Positions 15,796-24,578 of a DNA stretch of 34,895 nt are shown here, one piece after another. The stretch is from CAYSDH01 sp964429805 (GTDB lineage: Bacteria; Bacteroidota; Bacteroidia; Flavobacteriales_D; JABDKJ01). The stretch lies in the NCBI GenBank assembly GCA_964429805.1, contig CAYSDH010000033.1, positions 1-34,895 of the forward strand, in the 5' to 3' direction. Below the pieces are notes generated by a model, which was given only the letters and a program-made list of their open reading frames with translations, searched no databases and was not told the origin of the DNA. How positions within the stretch are numbered: the first letter of the stretch is position 1; every line of letters starts with the position of its first letter. The position numbers were made by a program, and so were the translations under genes.

Positions 15796-18087
15796 TCAGT
15801 TATTGCTAATTATCCTAAACTCTGTGCGCCTGTTGATGGCGTGCTCAGCACCATTACATCTCACTCCGTCAGTGCATAGATTGAGAAGTTTTTTCTCTCC
15901 ATAACCCACGGCAGTAATTCGCTCAGGGTCGATACCAAAACTAACGATGTACTCAAATGCGCTTCTGGCGCGCTGCTGAGAGAGCTGCTCGTTATAGTCA
16001 TCATTACCTTGAGAGTCTGTATGAGAACTCAACTCAATGGTCAGTTTGGCGTTATTCTTCATAATGTCTACCAACCTGCTCAGCTCATTTTTAGAACCTT
16101 GCTTGAGCTCAGCACTGTTCACATCATACAGAATGTTTGGCAGTGTGATGGCTTCATCTTTCTGCACGGAGATCAACACGTTATCTTCATTAAAAATGGA
16201 GATCATGTCTAATTGTTCTTCTTCGGTCTTGTAGTAGAATCGTCCATTTTCTCCGCGCTGCAAAACTTGCACTATCTGGTCACTATTATCTACTATTGCG
16301 ATTTTGAGGCTAGGGTCTTTGGACAGAATATTAAAGTAATAGTCATTACTCGGCTGCATATTTTCAAGCTCGAAGTATCCATGCTCCATGGTAGTGGCTT
16401 CGCCATTGACTATACCATACTCATCCATGCTGACAAGTCCTACTAGATCATTACAATCACCTGGATGCTCTTTGTATATCTGCCCTCTCAGAGTGAGTGA
16501 GAATAAACTGTTGTCTTCGAGCTTCATGTAGTCTATGAAGAAGTCATCTACGGCTAGCAGTTCGAAGGTGAAGTTGCCGTTGGCATCTGCCACTAGTTTT
16601 TGAGTCTTCTCACCTTCTGTGTCGGTCAAAAAGAGATCGACATTATCGCTCTTGATTTCTTCTTCGGCCACTTTGATGTTAAATGTTCCGCCATCAGGTT
16701 TTCTGGAAAAATAAAAGACACCATTGTCATCGGTAAATGCCTGTTCTAAGATGTTGCCTTCTGCATCAGTGAGGAGCATGCGCACATTTCGCTGAGGCAT
16801 GGCGTTTATTTCAATGATACCAGATATGAGTTCTGGCGCCTCTTTGACCACGATGAGGTCATAGTAGAAAATGTCATCTCCACCTTTTCCGCCTGGTCTG
16901 TTGGAGGTGAAATATCCTGCTTCTTTATCAATTATGAAGAGATCAAAATCATCAAAAGGCGAGTTGATAGGTGCGTACATGTTTCGCACATCTTCGTGAT
17001 ACAGGTCATGCGTAACTCGGTAGATATCAAAACCTCCGTAGCCCAAGTGACCGTCAGAGGCAAAGAAGATAGTGTCTGCCCTTAGTCTTGGAAACACTTC
17101 ATTACCTGGAGTATTGACAGTCGGCCCGAGAGAGATAGGGTCGCTCCATTTTTTACCCGTCCAGAGGCTATAGTACAGATCCATTCCGCCTTCTCCTCCT
17201 GGCATGTTACTGGCAAAAATCATTTTCTGGCCATCGTCAGTTAAGGTCGGGTGAGCTATTGAGTATTCGGTAGAGCAAAGATTAATCGGCTCTGACTTTG
17301 ATACACTTGGGTTTGATATGCTGGTTTCTCTAATGACCAGCTCATTTACTCCAGGAGCCACTTCTTCTGAGAAGGTGAAGTACATCTTCTCGGTGCCCAT
17401 GTGAAATGGCCCAACATTAAATCGGCCTTTAAACGCGCCCTTGTTAAAGGGAACGTGTTTCTTTTGCTCGTCTTCTAATTTAAAGAGAGCCGTATAATCT
17501 AATTTCAAACGGCTCATGTCATCATTCAACTCAGCGATATCAGATGAACAAAACATGATTTGATTGTCGTTCTTGTAAATAGAAAATTCGTTTTTCTCGC
17601 TGTTAATGAGAGAATAAGGATTCACTTTTATTCGAGACAAGCGTGACTCCCACTCTGAGAGTAAAGCGGCTTTCTCAAGGTGAATTTTGTAATCAGGAAT
17701 GGTGGCCGCTTCCTTCGAATATTCTGACAGGAGATAAAATGCTTTGCTGTACTCCCCGTTATAAATCAGTGCCTCTGAGAGTGTGCTAATGGTCACAGGG
17801 CTTTCCGGATGACTCCTAAACACATACTCCATGAGGTCAACTGCCTCTTGGATGCGACCTATACGCATCATGGACTTTGCAAACAGTGCTACTTCTGCTT
17901 TTGAAACCGTGTTATCACCAAGGGTCGCATAGTAGTTTACCACATCTTTATGGAGGCCCGCATCATACATTTGTTGGACCTTACTATTCTGCCCAAGCAC
18001 TGTCGTGCACGCCAACAGCATCCCCGCAAGAAGGAATATTCCAAAACGAAAGCGTTCTGAAAAACGGTCAATATGGATGTTAGTCAA
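15796..18087 (-). CDS. PorE-like OmpA protein with TPR, PD40 and peptidoglycan-binding domains
   Basis: About 763 residues if started at the TTG at 18087; the frame is open to 18180 but the extra residues are unlike a signal sequence. A hydrophobic signal stretch (FGIFLLAGMLLAC) leads to the mature protein. Domains in order: TPR-like helices (first about 150 residues); PD40 propeller repeats with paired motifs FASNMPGGEGGMDLYY, FASDGHLGYGGFDIYR and FTSNRPGGKGGDDIFYYD; two carboxypeptidase-regulatory-like segments; and an OmpA domain near the C-terminus (LSSHTDSQGNDDYNEQLSQQRA, shown broken as HTDSQG then LSQQRA). This architecture matches PorE, which anchors the type IX secretion machine to peptidoglycan, but related proteins with other roles exist. 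A weak TGTATTTG lies in the upstream region. Confidence 0.85.
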   Translation of the reverse strand: MTNIHIDRFSERFRFGIFLLAGMLLACTTVLGQNSKVQQMYDAGLHKDVVNYYATLGDNTVSKAEVALFAKSMMRIGRIQEAVDLMEYVFRSHPESPVTISTLSEALIYNGEYSKAFYLLSEYSKEAATIPDYKIHLEKAALLSEWESRLSRIKVNPYSLINSEKNEFSIYKNDNQIMFCSSDIAELNDDMSRLKLDYTALFKLEDEQKKHVPFNKGAFKGRFNVGPFHMGTEKMYFTFSEEVAPGVNELVIRETSISNPSVSKSEPINLCSTEYSIAHPTLTDDGQKMIFASNMPGGEGGMDLYYSLWTGKKWSDPISLGPTVNTPGNEVFPRLRADTIFFASDGHLGYGGFDIYRVTHDLYHEDVRNMYAPINSPFDDFDLFIIDKEAGYFTSNRPGGKGGDDIFYYDLIVVKEAPELISGIIEINAMPQRNVRMLLTDAEGNILEQAFTDDNGVFYFSRKPDGGTFNIKVAEEEIKSDNVDLFLTDTEGEKTQKLVADANGNFTFELLAVDDFFIDYMKLEDNSLFSLTLRGQIYKEHPGDCNDLVGLVSMDEYGIVNGEATTMEHGYFELENMQPSNDYYFNILSKDPSLKIAIVDNSDQIVQVLQRGENGRFYYKTEEEQLDMISIFNEDNVLISVQKDEAITLPNILYDVNSAELKQGSKNELSRLVDIMKNNAKLTIELSSHTDSQGNDDYNEQLSQQRARSAFEYIVSFGIDPERITAVGYGEKKLLNLCTDGVRCNGAEHAINRRTEFRIISNN

Positions 18088-18226
18088 ATACAAATATCTG
18101 ATATTGAGAGGTCTAGCAAATTCAAAATCAATCAAGTACCTGTGGCACCTGTGGACTAAAAGTATGGCAGTCTGATGCAATAGAGGGCCTACGGAGCGTG
18201 CAGTTTACACAGACTCCTGTTGATTG

Positions 18227-19276
18227 TTAGGCATAGCGGCTCACATCAATTTCTGACGACAATTTAGACTGGCCTGTCATGTGTTGATGCAGTTCATCAG
18301 CCAAGTGCGGTGCCATCATGACAGCCCGTGAACCCATACCGTTAAAAATCATGACGCGCTCGTCTATTGACGAGTACCCGACTATTGGTCTGCGATCTTT
18401 GGTGGCCGGCCTCACCCCGGCTTTCTCCTCAACTAATTCAAGGTCTAAGCTGCACACTTCCCTAAATTTCTCAAGAAGCTCATCACGCTTGTCATTTTCA
18501 GGTGTTTCGTTAAAATCGGCCCAAGAGTATGTAGAGCCTACTCTAAATAAATGATTGCCTAAGGGCAGAATAAATACGCCTGCGTGAAGCGGACTGTCCA
18601 GTTGAAGTTCTGGTACACTCAGAGTTAAGGTTTGTCCCTTGGCCGGGTTAAATGGTATGTGAGGAAAAAAACGACTGTCCGTCAATTCTTTGTAGCCTCT
18701 GCACAGCACTATGGACTGGTAGGCTTGATTATCATATACTACAGACTTTTCAGTAAGATCAACTGCTTTATCATCAAAACCTGACTGGACAAAGCGATTA
18801 CTACCTAGAAAATAGTCTCGACTTGCAGTCAAAAAAGACTTCACATCTAACCATCCTGACTGAGTGACCTCTACAAAACCGATTCCTTTTTTTATGCCAT
18901 GTATGTCCTTGACTTCAGAATCTGAGAGATAAGGAGAAAACGCCTCAGATGACATCTTCACGTGCCAGTCATTAAGCTCTTGCACCGAGGCCACTCTTCT
19001 GAGAATACCAGTCTCAAAAAAGAACTCTTTAGCCAGCGTGCGTTCTATTCTCCTGAAAAAATCTCGCGCTGAAGGAATGAATTCGTCTGCCCGCCAAGTC
19101 TTCTTTTGTCTCTTGATAATAAGCGGATTAACCAGCCCAGCAGCAGCTAATGATGAGGCGCTGGCATACGCATTATCAATGATTCTAAAGTCTTTGCCGC
19201 GACTGTCAAATGTGTGTGCTAAGATGCTCCCCGAGAGGCCTTGACCAACGATGAGTACGGGTAATTCTGCGCTCAT
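18227..19276 (-). CDS. FAD-dependent oxidoreductase resembling the MnmC C-terminal domain
   Basis: 349 residues of the DAO superfamily. The dinucleotide-binding GxGxxG is at residues 11-16. Landmarks align by eye with the oxidase half of E. coli MnmC: AGLVNP early, SGWLDV in the middle, KGQTLTL, RVGSTY, then GVRPATKDRRPIVG and NGMGSRA...APHLA at the end. MnmC2 removes the carboxymethyl group in making mnm5s2U at the tRNA wobble position, so a tRNA-modification role is plausible; a general amine oxidase is the alternative. No methyltransferase domain is fused or adjacent. The ATG overlaps the antiporter stop by one base, marking translational coupling. Confidence 0.75.
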   Translation of the reverse strand: MSAELPVLIVGQGLSGSILAHTFDSRGKDFRIIDNAYASASSLAAAGLVNPLIIKRQKKTWRADEFIPSARDFFRRIERTLAKEFFFETGILRRVASVQELNDWHVKMSSEAFSPYLSDSEVKDIHGIKKGIGFVEVTQSGWLDVKSFLTASRDYFLGSNRFVQSGFDDKAVDLTEKSVVYDNQAYQSIVLCRGYKELTDSRFFPHIPFNPAKGQTLTLSVPELQLDSPLHAGVFILPLGNHLFRVGSTYSWADFNETPENDKRDELLEKFREVCSLDLELVEEKAGVRPATKDRRPIVGYSSIDERVMIFNGMGSRAVMMAPHLADELHQHMTGQSKLSSEIDVSRYA

Positions 19277-20598
19277 TAATGGGCTGTAGGTGGAAGCTGC
19301 TCATCAATGCCGGCATCTTCGGCCAGATCATCGGTGTATTCTTCCAGCTCGTCTCCGAGATCTCCAACTGGGTCTTCGAGCGACAGCTTTTTACCGTACC
19401 TGATTAGGGCTGATGTCATGATGAGACTGGTCCCGATAATGGCAAAGAGTAAGATGCCTGGGTTAAAGTCTTGCGAGATTAACTCAGACGGAATGGCAAA
19501 GAAGAGAAGTACGGTAATTAACCCTCGTGGCGTAAGGAAGAGCAGCGGGTCAATGTCATTGGCTTTAAATATTTTGATGAGGATATACCGTATCAAGTAT
19601 GTCGCTGCGATGACGCAGATACTGACGATAACTACCTGCACACTCAACAAACTACTGAGCGCGATGGTCAGACCAAAAATGACGAAGAAGAATGTACGGA
19701 GTACAAAGGCAGATTCTAAGGTGATAATGTGAAAGTCTCTGAGCAGCGGTTTTAGTTTTTCTGCATGTATGAGCTTTTTAAATCGACCTCTGAAAAACAG
19801 CTCTGGGTTACCGAGCATCAATCCGAATATCAAAATGAGTACTAGCGAACTCAGGTGCGCCACTTTACCAATGGCATAGAGCAGCATGAGTATGGCGATG
19901 ACCAAGAATAGCTTGACATGACTGGTCATCTTCTGAAAAATGTACACCAGCACACCTGATATGATGATGGAGAGTATGATAATGGTCACGATACCAAGCA
20001 GCACGTTTCCAGCCACATCAGCGGCAGACTCTACACCGATGTTTCCCACCAGCGCCTGAAATGCCATAATACCGAGTATGTCTGAAAACGTGCTCTCGTA
20101 TATCATGAACTCTTTTTTATCTGTGACCATGTTAGTCACAGAGGGTATGACAATGGCCGAACTCATGATAGAGAGCGGTATGGCGTACAAGAAACACTGC
20201 ACCATACTGTCCATGAATAAGAAGTAGTTAAATATGAATGCAATGGCCGTAGCAGTGACTCCGAGAGACAAAAAGGCCACAACAAACGAACGCCAGATTA
20301 CGGGCCATTTCTCAGCAGAAAGTTCAAGGTCTAAGGCTGCTTCTAGGACAATAAGAATCAGTCCCATGGTACCGATTACAGGGAGGACATCAAAACGGTC
20401 AATGGTCTCCAAGAAGTTATGGATACCCATTATCTCAAAGCCCCATTGCATGGCGATACCTAAAACCAAGAGGAGCAAGACGCTAGGAATATTCGTCTTG
20501 TTTGACACCACATTAAACAAATGCGACACGATGATAATCACCGAAAGAGCAATTACAATTAAGTAATCAGTAGGTATTGCGGAAGCGGATAGTAGCAT
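19276..20598 (-). CDS. CPA1-type cation:proton antiporter
   Basis: 440 residues with about 12 hydrophobic helices and a C-terminal acidic tail of about 40 residues (EDPVGDLGDELEEY and onwards). The pattern fits the Na+/H+ exchanger domain (CPA1/NhaP-like): an early LLLVLGIAMQ helix, acidic membrane residues in LIVLEAALDLELS, and a TPRGLITVLLFF segment typical of the family late in the domain. It would exchange Na+ or K+ for protons across the inner membrane. It begins four bases after the stop of a secreted protein gene and ends overlapping the MnmC2-like gene, so all three form one unit. The ion specificity is unknown. Confidence 0.88.
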   Translation of the reverse strand: MLLSASAIPTDYLIVIALSVIIIVSHLFNVVSNKTNIPSVLLLLVLGIAMQWGFEIMGIHNFLETIDRFDVLPVIGTMGLILIVLEAALDLELSAEKWPVIWRSFVVAFLSLGVTATAIAFIFNYFLFMDSMVQCFLYAIPLSIMSSAIVIPSVTNMVTDKKEFMIYESTFSDILGIMAFQALVGNIGVESAADVAGNVLLGIVTIIILSIIISGVLVYIFQKMTSHVKLFLVIAILMLLYAIGKVAHLSSLVLILIFGLMLGNPELFFRGRFKKLIHAEKLKPLLRDFHIITLESAFVLRTFFFVIFGLTIALSSLLSVQVVIVSICVIAATYLIRYILIKIFKANDIDPLLFLTPRGLITVLLFFAIPSELISQDFNPGILLFAIIGTSLIMTSALIRYGKKLSLEDPVGDLGDELEEYTDDLAEDAGIDEQLPPTAH

Positions 20599-20602
20599 AT
20601 TC

Positions 20603-21424
20603 TTATTCTTCTACTGCTTCGTCTACTATTGACTCAACAGTGCCTAAATATACGTAGGCCTCAGAAATGATTTGCGAAGCAATGTTATCAAATGTGCTGT
20701 GGGTTAATTGGCGCATGTCTGTCTCAGACTTAGAGAGCCTTTCTGTGACTTTACCTCCGCACAACGGGCTGCCGTCAGACTCAAAAACAGAATAATGCAC
20801 GGTCACCAAATAATCATAATCACCATAGGCTCCGCTTGCTTTTTCTATGTCTCTTCTTAAGTCAAGCTCATTGATAAAAAGCATGTGACTATGACCAAAC
20901 TCATCGCGCAAGTACTCTGCCATGCCTTCATTTCCGATGTCTACTGACATAAATCTGTCATAGGATATGTGCTCCTCTTTTAACTGACCTTGGTTGCGCG
21001 AGCTTGTTGTGCCGTAGATTTTGTCTTCTTTCTTTTCGAGTTTTCGCTTCAGCCAACTTTTCTCTTCCTGCTTGGGGTCTTGATATTGCTCGTAGTTAAA
21101 AGACACTCCGTTGTAGATATAGTCGAGGGTGCTTGTCTCGCCCAAGAGCAGGTTTCGCGTGTCCATGGAGTCGGCAAATTGCTTGTCTAAGGCCTGAGTG
21201 AGGTATTGTCTTAGTTTTCTTCTGACCATGATGGCATCTAAGTCAGCCTCACGGGCCAGCAGCGCATCAATCTCTGATATGTAGTAATTGCTGTGAAAAG
21301 GGATGATGAGTAGACTCGTCTCTTGCGGAGTCTGCGTATCAGCAAAGCCACCGCTCATGGTGAAGTCTTGTGCACACAGCAAAATTGGAAGACATAGTAA
21401 GAGGGCGAAGAGCACTTTTTTCAT
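20603..21424 (-). CDS. Secreted protein of unknown function, 273 residues
   Basis: An N-terminal signal peptide (MKKVLFALLLCLPILLCAQ) with likely cleavage after Ala18 precedes a soluble, charged body. No membrane helix follows. A lysine-rich patch (WLKRKLEKKEDK, about residues 125-136) and a C-terminal acidic end (VDEAVEE) stand out. I do not recognise the family; the start IIPFHSNYYISEID has the look of a periplasmic or outer-membrane-associated lipid or stress protein but this is not evidence. It is the first gene of the three-gene unit with the antiporter. A TATTTTCG motif with a TTTG 22 bases further upstream lies just before the ATG. Confidence 0.8.
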   Translation of the reverse strand: MKKVLFALLLCLPILLCAQDFTMSGGFADTQTPQETSLLIIPFHSNYYISEIDALLAREADLDAIMVRRKLRQYLTQALDKQFADSMDTRNLLLGETSTLDYIYNGVSFNYEQYQDPKQEEKSWLKRKLEKKEDKIYGTTSSRNQGQLKEEHISYDRFMSVDIGNEGMAEYLRDEFGHSHMLFINELDLRRDIEKASGAYGDYDYLVTVHYSVFESDGSPLCGGKVTERLSKSETDMRQLTHSTFDNIASQIISEAYVYLGTVESIVDEAVEE

Positions 21425-21428
21425 ATGT

Positions 21429-21436
21429 CGAAAATA
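21429..21436 (-). promoter_or_regulatory. Probable -7 element (TATTTTCG, minus strand) for the antiporter unit
   Basis: On the minus strand TATTTTCG follows a TTTG (21459-21462) after 22 bases. The motif ends only four bases before the ATG, so the transcript would be leaderless or nearly so, or the start codon is further inside the gene. Confidence 0.4.
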
Positions 21437-21497
21437 ATGCTGGGCCCTGCTCAGAAAGCAAAACCCAAAAGGACTTACACTTCCCTATTTGTTGATA

Positions 21498-22856
21498 TCA
21501 GCGCCAACCAATCATTCTGGCCACGTCATTTCCATTGGCGTAAAGCATGAGTCCTAAGAGCAGCACTAGGCCAATCAATTGAAGACCTTCTTGAAGTTTC
21601 TGATTAGGCTCTCTACCCGTAATCATTTCGTAAAGCAGGAACATGACGTGCCCTCCATCGAGTATGGGAATAGGCAGAAGGTTCATAAATGCTAGAATGA
21701 TAGATAGGAAGGCCGTCTTGGTCCAGAATGCTTCCCATGCTCCCCACTCGCCAGGGAAAAGTCCTCCGATGGCTCCAAATCCTCCAAGCCCTTTGTGGGC
21801 TCCTGATTTAGGATTAAATATCAATGAGAACTGACGCACATAAAATCTCAACTTGTCTTTAGTCACTCGCCAGCCTGCCGGAATTGCTTCTAAGAAGGTA
21901 AACGTTCGTGTCTCTATCTCATAGCCGCCTATGTCTTCAAGGTCATACAAGAAGTTGCCACTGCGCGGAAACCTTACTATAACCTCTGCCCTCGCGCTGT
22001 CAGAGACAGCGAGATTAATGTCAACGAGTTGACCGTCTCGCATTACCTGAGCAGGCACCGTTTTACTTCGATGTTTTTCTAAAGCCGACTTAAACTGGTC
22101 ATAGTATTTCACAGATTCTCCAGCTACACCAACCACCTTATCACCTACCATCACGCTGCTTGCATTGACAGAAGAGTCAGGCACTTCCATAATGGACACA
22201 GGCATGCGGAGCGAGTAAAACAGTCCTTGGTCTTTGCCACTAGACATCTCTCCAGTCAAGCCTTCTGGCATTGATATATCGACTCTTTGTCCGTCTCTAT
22301 CTACCGTGATTGTCTTGGCGTAAATGGTCTCTTCAACCATTTGACCCCAGTATTTTTTCTGGACACCGTCCATGGAGATAAACTTGTCTCCGGTTTTAAA
22401 TCCAAGCTCCTTTCCGTAGTCATTGGTTACCCATATTCCGTCTTTGACATTCTCTAGCGGAAGCAATCGCTCTCCCCAAGTGAACATGACCATGGTGTAA
22501 ATCAGAATACCCAAAATGAAGTTAACCGTCACTCCACCTAGCATGATAATGAGTCTTTGCCATGCCGGCTTAGATCTAAACTCCCAAGGCTCAGCTGGCT
22601 TGGCCATCTGCTCTTTGTCCATACTCTCATCTATCATACCCGAGATTTTGACATAGCCGCCAAGAGGAATCCAACCGATACCCCACTCAGTGCCACCGAT
22701 GGTTTTCTTAAAAAGAGAGAACTTATAATCGAAAAAGAGGTAGAACTTCTCCACGCGCGTTTTAAACCACCGCGCAGGCAAATAATGGCCAAACTCATGG
22801 AGTACGATGAGTAAGGAAAGACTAAGAAGTAAATAGAATGCTTTGATCCAGAACAC
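21498..22856 (-). CDS. rseP: RseP-family site-2 intramembrane zinc metalloprotease
   Basis: 452 residues. The zinc-binding HEFGH is at residues 20-24 in the first membrane helix and the third ligand is in LDGGH (residues 399-403) in a later helix. Two PDZ-like stretches lie between, around VKDGIWVTNDYGKELGFKTGD and SSVMVGDKVVGV. RseP cuts the membrane anchor of anti-sigma factors and clears signal peptides; in this organism FecR-type proteins are possible substrates. The start is GTG at 22854-22856, preceded by a TACATTTG motif. It lies 58 bases downstream of the vWA gene on the same strand and is not in the usual dxr neighbourhood. Confidence 0.95.
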   Translation of the reverse strand: MFWIKAFYLLLSLSLLIVLHEFGHYLPARWFKTRVEKFYLFFDYKFSLFKKTIGGTEWGIGWIPLGGYVKISGMIDESMDKEQMAKPAEPWEFRSKPAWQRLIIMLGGVTVNFILGILIYTMVMFTWGERLLPLENVKDGIWVTNDYGKELGFKTGDKFISMDGVQKKYWGQMVEETIYAKTITVDRDGQRVDISMPEGLTGEMSSGKDQGLFYSLRMPVSIMEVPDSSVNASSVMVGDKVVGVAGESVKYYDQFKSALEKHRSKTVPAQVMRDGQLVDINLAVSDSARAEVIVRFPRSGNFLYDLEDIGGYEIETRTFTFLEAIPAGWRVTKDKLRFYVRQFSLIFNPKSGAHKGLGGFGAIGGLFPGEWGAWEAFWTKTAFLSIILAFMNLLPIPILDGGHVMFLLYEMITGREPNQKLQEGLQLIGLVLLLGLMLYANGNDVARMIGWR

Positions 22857-22880
22857 GTTCGGGTGGATTTTTTAGGTCAG

Positions 22881-22888
22881 CAAATGTA
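22881..22888 (-). promoter_or_regulatory. Probable -7 element (TACATTTG, minus strand) for rseP
   Basis: A full TAnnTTTG match on the minus strand lies 24 bases before the rseP GTG, in the gap behind the vWA gene. No TTTG is seen at -33. It suggests rseP has its own start besides any read-through. Confidence 0.4.
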
Positions 22889-22914
22889 CGAGTTAGCGGC
22901 ATAATGACAGCCAT

Positions 22915-24309
22915 TCACTTTTTAATTGCTGCTTGTCGCTTTATCAAGGCTTTGAGCTCATTTGACGCGGCTTCAAAGTCGTCTATCATCAGGTAGCTTC
23001 CCTTTCCAGCTTTGGCAATTCCCTCCATCTTATCTCTAGACCACTTTGAGCTGCGTATGGCTAATACACTCATATTGGTACCCCTCCTCGCTTCTTGCCT
23101 TACTAACCTGGCAATCTTGTCTCCACCCTTGTTAAAGGCTCCATCTGTGGCCAGATACACTTGATTGTTACCTCCATCTATGCGATGGCGCTTGGCCAGT
23201 GTGTAAGCCTTTTTGACTCCTGCTTCGCCAGCTGTCAAGCCTTTTCCTTCTAACTCTTCAATTACCTTAATGATACGCTCTGGGTCATCTACATGCTCTC
23301 CTGAAATCACCACATCAGTGTTTGACGCATAGGTGATGATGGTCAACACATCTGTGGGTCGCAGCATCTTGGTCAGCTCAATCATAGAGGACTTCAAAAT
23401 GTCTAACCGGTCTTCTTTTCTCATTGAGGTAGACACATCAATGAGAAAAACCACGTTGTTTGCCTTGTACTCATTGGCTGAAAATTCTGACGGAACTTCT
23501 TTTGGCTCAGGCTCAATACTAACTTCCTCTGCCACCTCTTCTGGCTCCTCTCGAACTTCAATCTCTATCTCTGCCACTTCTTCGTCTTCTTTCTCTACTT
23601 CCTTAACTGGTCTGTCAGGTCTGACCACTATAGTGCCGCTCATCTCTCCTTTATAAAGCTCTAGCGTGAAGTTCTTGTTGCGCCTGTTGATGTATGACTC
23701 CATGTTATACCGACCATAGCCTGCACTCTTTGCGGAGATGTCGTAAAAATCGATTGGTACGCGCGTCACTACTTCACCTTTTCTATTTGTTTTGAGTTCT
23801 AAATTGCCTTTTGCTCTGCCTGCTAAAAAAATATCTGCATTGGCTATGGGCTCTCTGCTATCCTTATCAATCACCTTGAAATGGACATCAAAATCTGTGC
23901 TGCGGTCACCTTTTGGCTTGTCAAAATCTGGGCAAGGCGTAAAGTCTTCCCACTCCAGATAGTCGACTTTTCCCTTGGCCTTGATTTGAGAACTCATGTC
24001 GCTAAAGTGCAGTGTCAAGACATCGCTAAACGACCCTTTTTTCTTTGGGTTATACTTCACGCGCACTAGCCCAGACTCTTGAGGGGCAATCTTCTTTGTA
24101 GAAAACCTGACACTATACTCTGCCGAGGGCACAGCCATTTTCAAGACAAGTACTGTGTCTGACGAGACATTGGTCACTTTAAACTCTCTGATACGGTCAT
24201 CTCCTTTTTTGATGGCTCCATAATCGAGCCAGCGGGCATCAACTTTCATTGATTCTTGTCCCATCAGTATCAATGGGCAACAGAATAAGAGGAGCAACAA
24301 TCTTTTCAT
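22915..24309 (-). CDS. Secreted von Willebrand factor A protein with DUF1573-like and carboxypeptidase-regulatory-like domains
   Basis: 464 residues from the ATG at 24309; the frame is open 12 codons further but the signal peptide (MKRLLLLLFCCPLILMGQ) begins here. Order: DUF1573/ASH-like beta-sandwich (LDYGAIKKGDDRIREFKVTN near residues 28-47 in shorter form LDYGAI then FKVTN), a carboxypeptidase-regulatory-like fold (DSREPIANADIFLAG), a long acidic Glu-rich linker of about 40 residues, and a C-terminal vWA domain with the metal-binding DxSxS at Asp291, Ser293 and Ser295, plus ATDGAF. vWA domains bind protein partners or metal ions. It is exported to the periplasm or surface; function is unknown. 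rseP follows on the same strand. Confidence 0.85.
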   Translation of the reverse strand: MKRLLLLLFCCPLILMGQESMKVDARWLDYGAIKKGDDRIREFKVTNVSSDTVLVLKMAVPSAEYSVRFSTKKIAPQESGLVRVKYNPKKKGSFSDVLTLHFSDMSSQIKAKGKVDYLEWEDFTPCPDFDKPKGDRSTDFDVHFKVIDKDSREPIANADIFLAGRAKGNLELKTNRKGEVVTRVPIDFYDISAKSAGYGRYNMESYINRRNKNFTLELYKGEMSGTIVVRPDRPVKEVEKEDEEVAEIEIEVREEPEEVAEEVSIEPEPKEVPSEFSANEYKANNVVFLIDVSTSMRKEDRLDILKSSMIELTKMLRPTDVLTIITYASNTDVVISGEHVDDPERIIKVIEELEGKGLTAGEAGVKKAYTLAKRHRIDGGNNQVYLATDGAFNKGGDKIARLVRQEARRGTNMSVLAIRSSKWSRDKMEGIAKAGKGSYLMIDDFEAASNELKALIKRQAAIKK

Positions 24310-24461
24310 ACCTACAATAACGTATTGTTCCTCGGAATAATGCAAATCTCAGGCCATCATTTGATACTGAATTCACTACATTCGCATCCCATTTTACATG
24401 GACATTCGCTGTATTTGACTGACGCTTAGCGCAGTTTTCTGGCCAATGTCAATTTAAATCT

Positions 24462-24535
24462 GGGGCATTAGCTCAGCTGGCTAGAGCGCCACACTGGCAG
24501 TGTGGAGGTCAGCGGTTCGACTCCGCTATGCTCCA
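24462..24535 (+). tRNA. tRNA-Ala, anticodon GGC
   Basis: A full cloverleaf can be drawn: a seven-base acceptor stem (GGGGCAT with ATGCTCC) carrying the G3:U70 pair that identifies alanine, a D-arm with GCTC/GAGC, an anticodon stem CCACA/TGTGG with loop CTGGCAG giving anticodon GGC, and a T-arm AGCGG-TTCGACT-CCGCT. The discriminator is A and the CCA end is not encoded. It decodes GCC and GCU alanine codons. A terminator hairpin begins four bases downstream. Confidence 0.97.
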
Positions 24536-24538
24536 CTG

Positions 24539-24574
24539 AAGAACGACCTCAATACAGGGGTCGTTCTTTTTTCT
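24539..24574 (+). terminator. Hairpin terminator between tRNA-Ala and the fructosamine-kinase-like gene
   Basis: A perfect 10-bp stem (AAGAACGACC with GGTCGTTCTT, 10-base loop) is followed by a run of about six T. It should end the tRNA transcript. The next gene's GTG starts at 24579, 11 bases after the hairpin, so the hairpin occupies the position of that gene's leader. Confidence 0.85.
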
Positions 24575-24578
24575 ACTC

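Noticed and set aside
19307..19732. 141-codon antisense frame over the antiporter
   Set aside because: It lies opposite the membrane segments of a well-supported antiporter gene and shows no domain.
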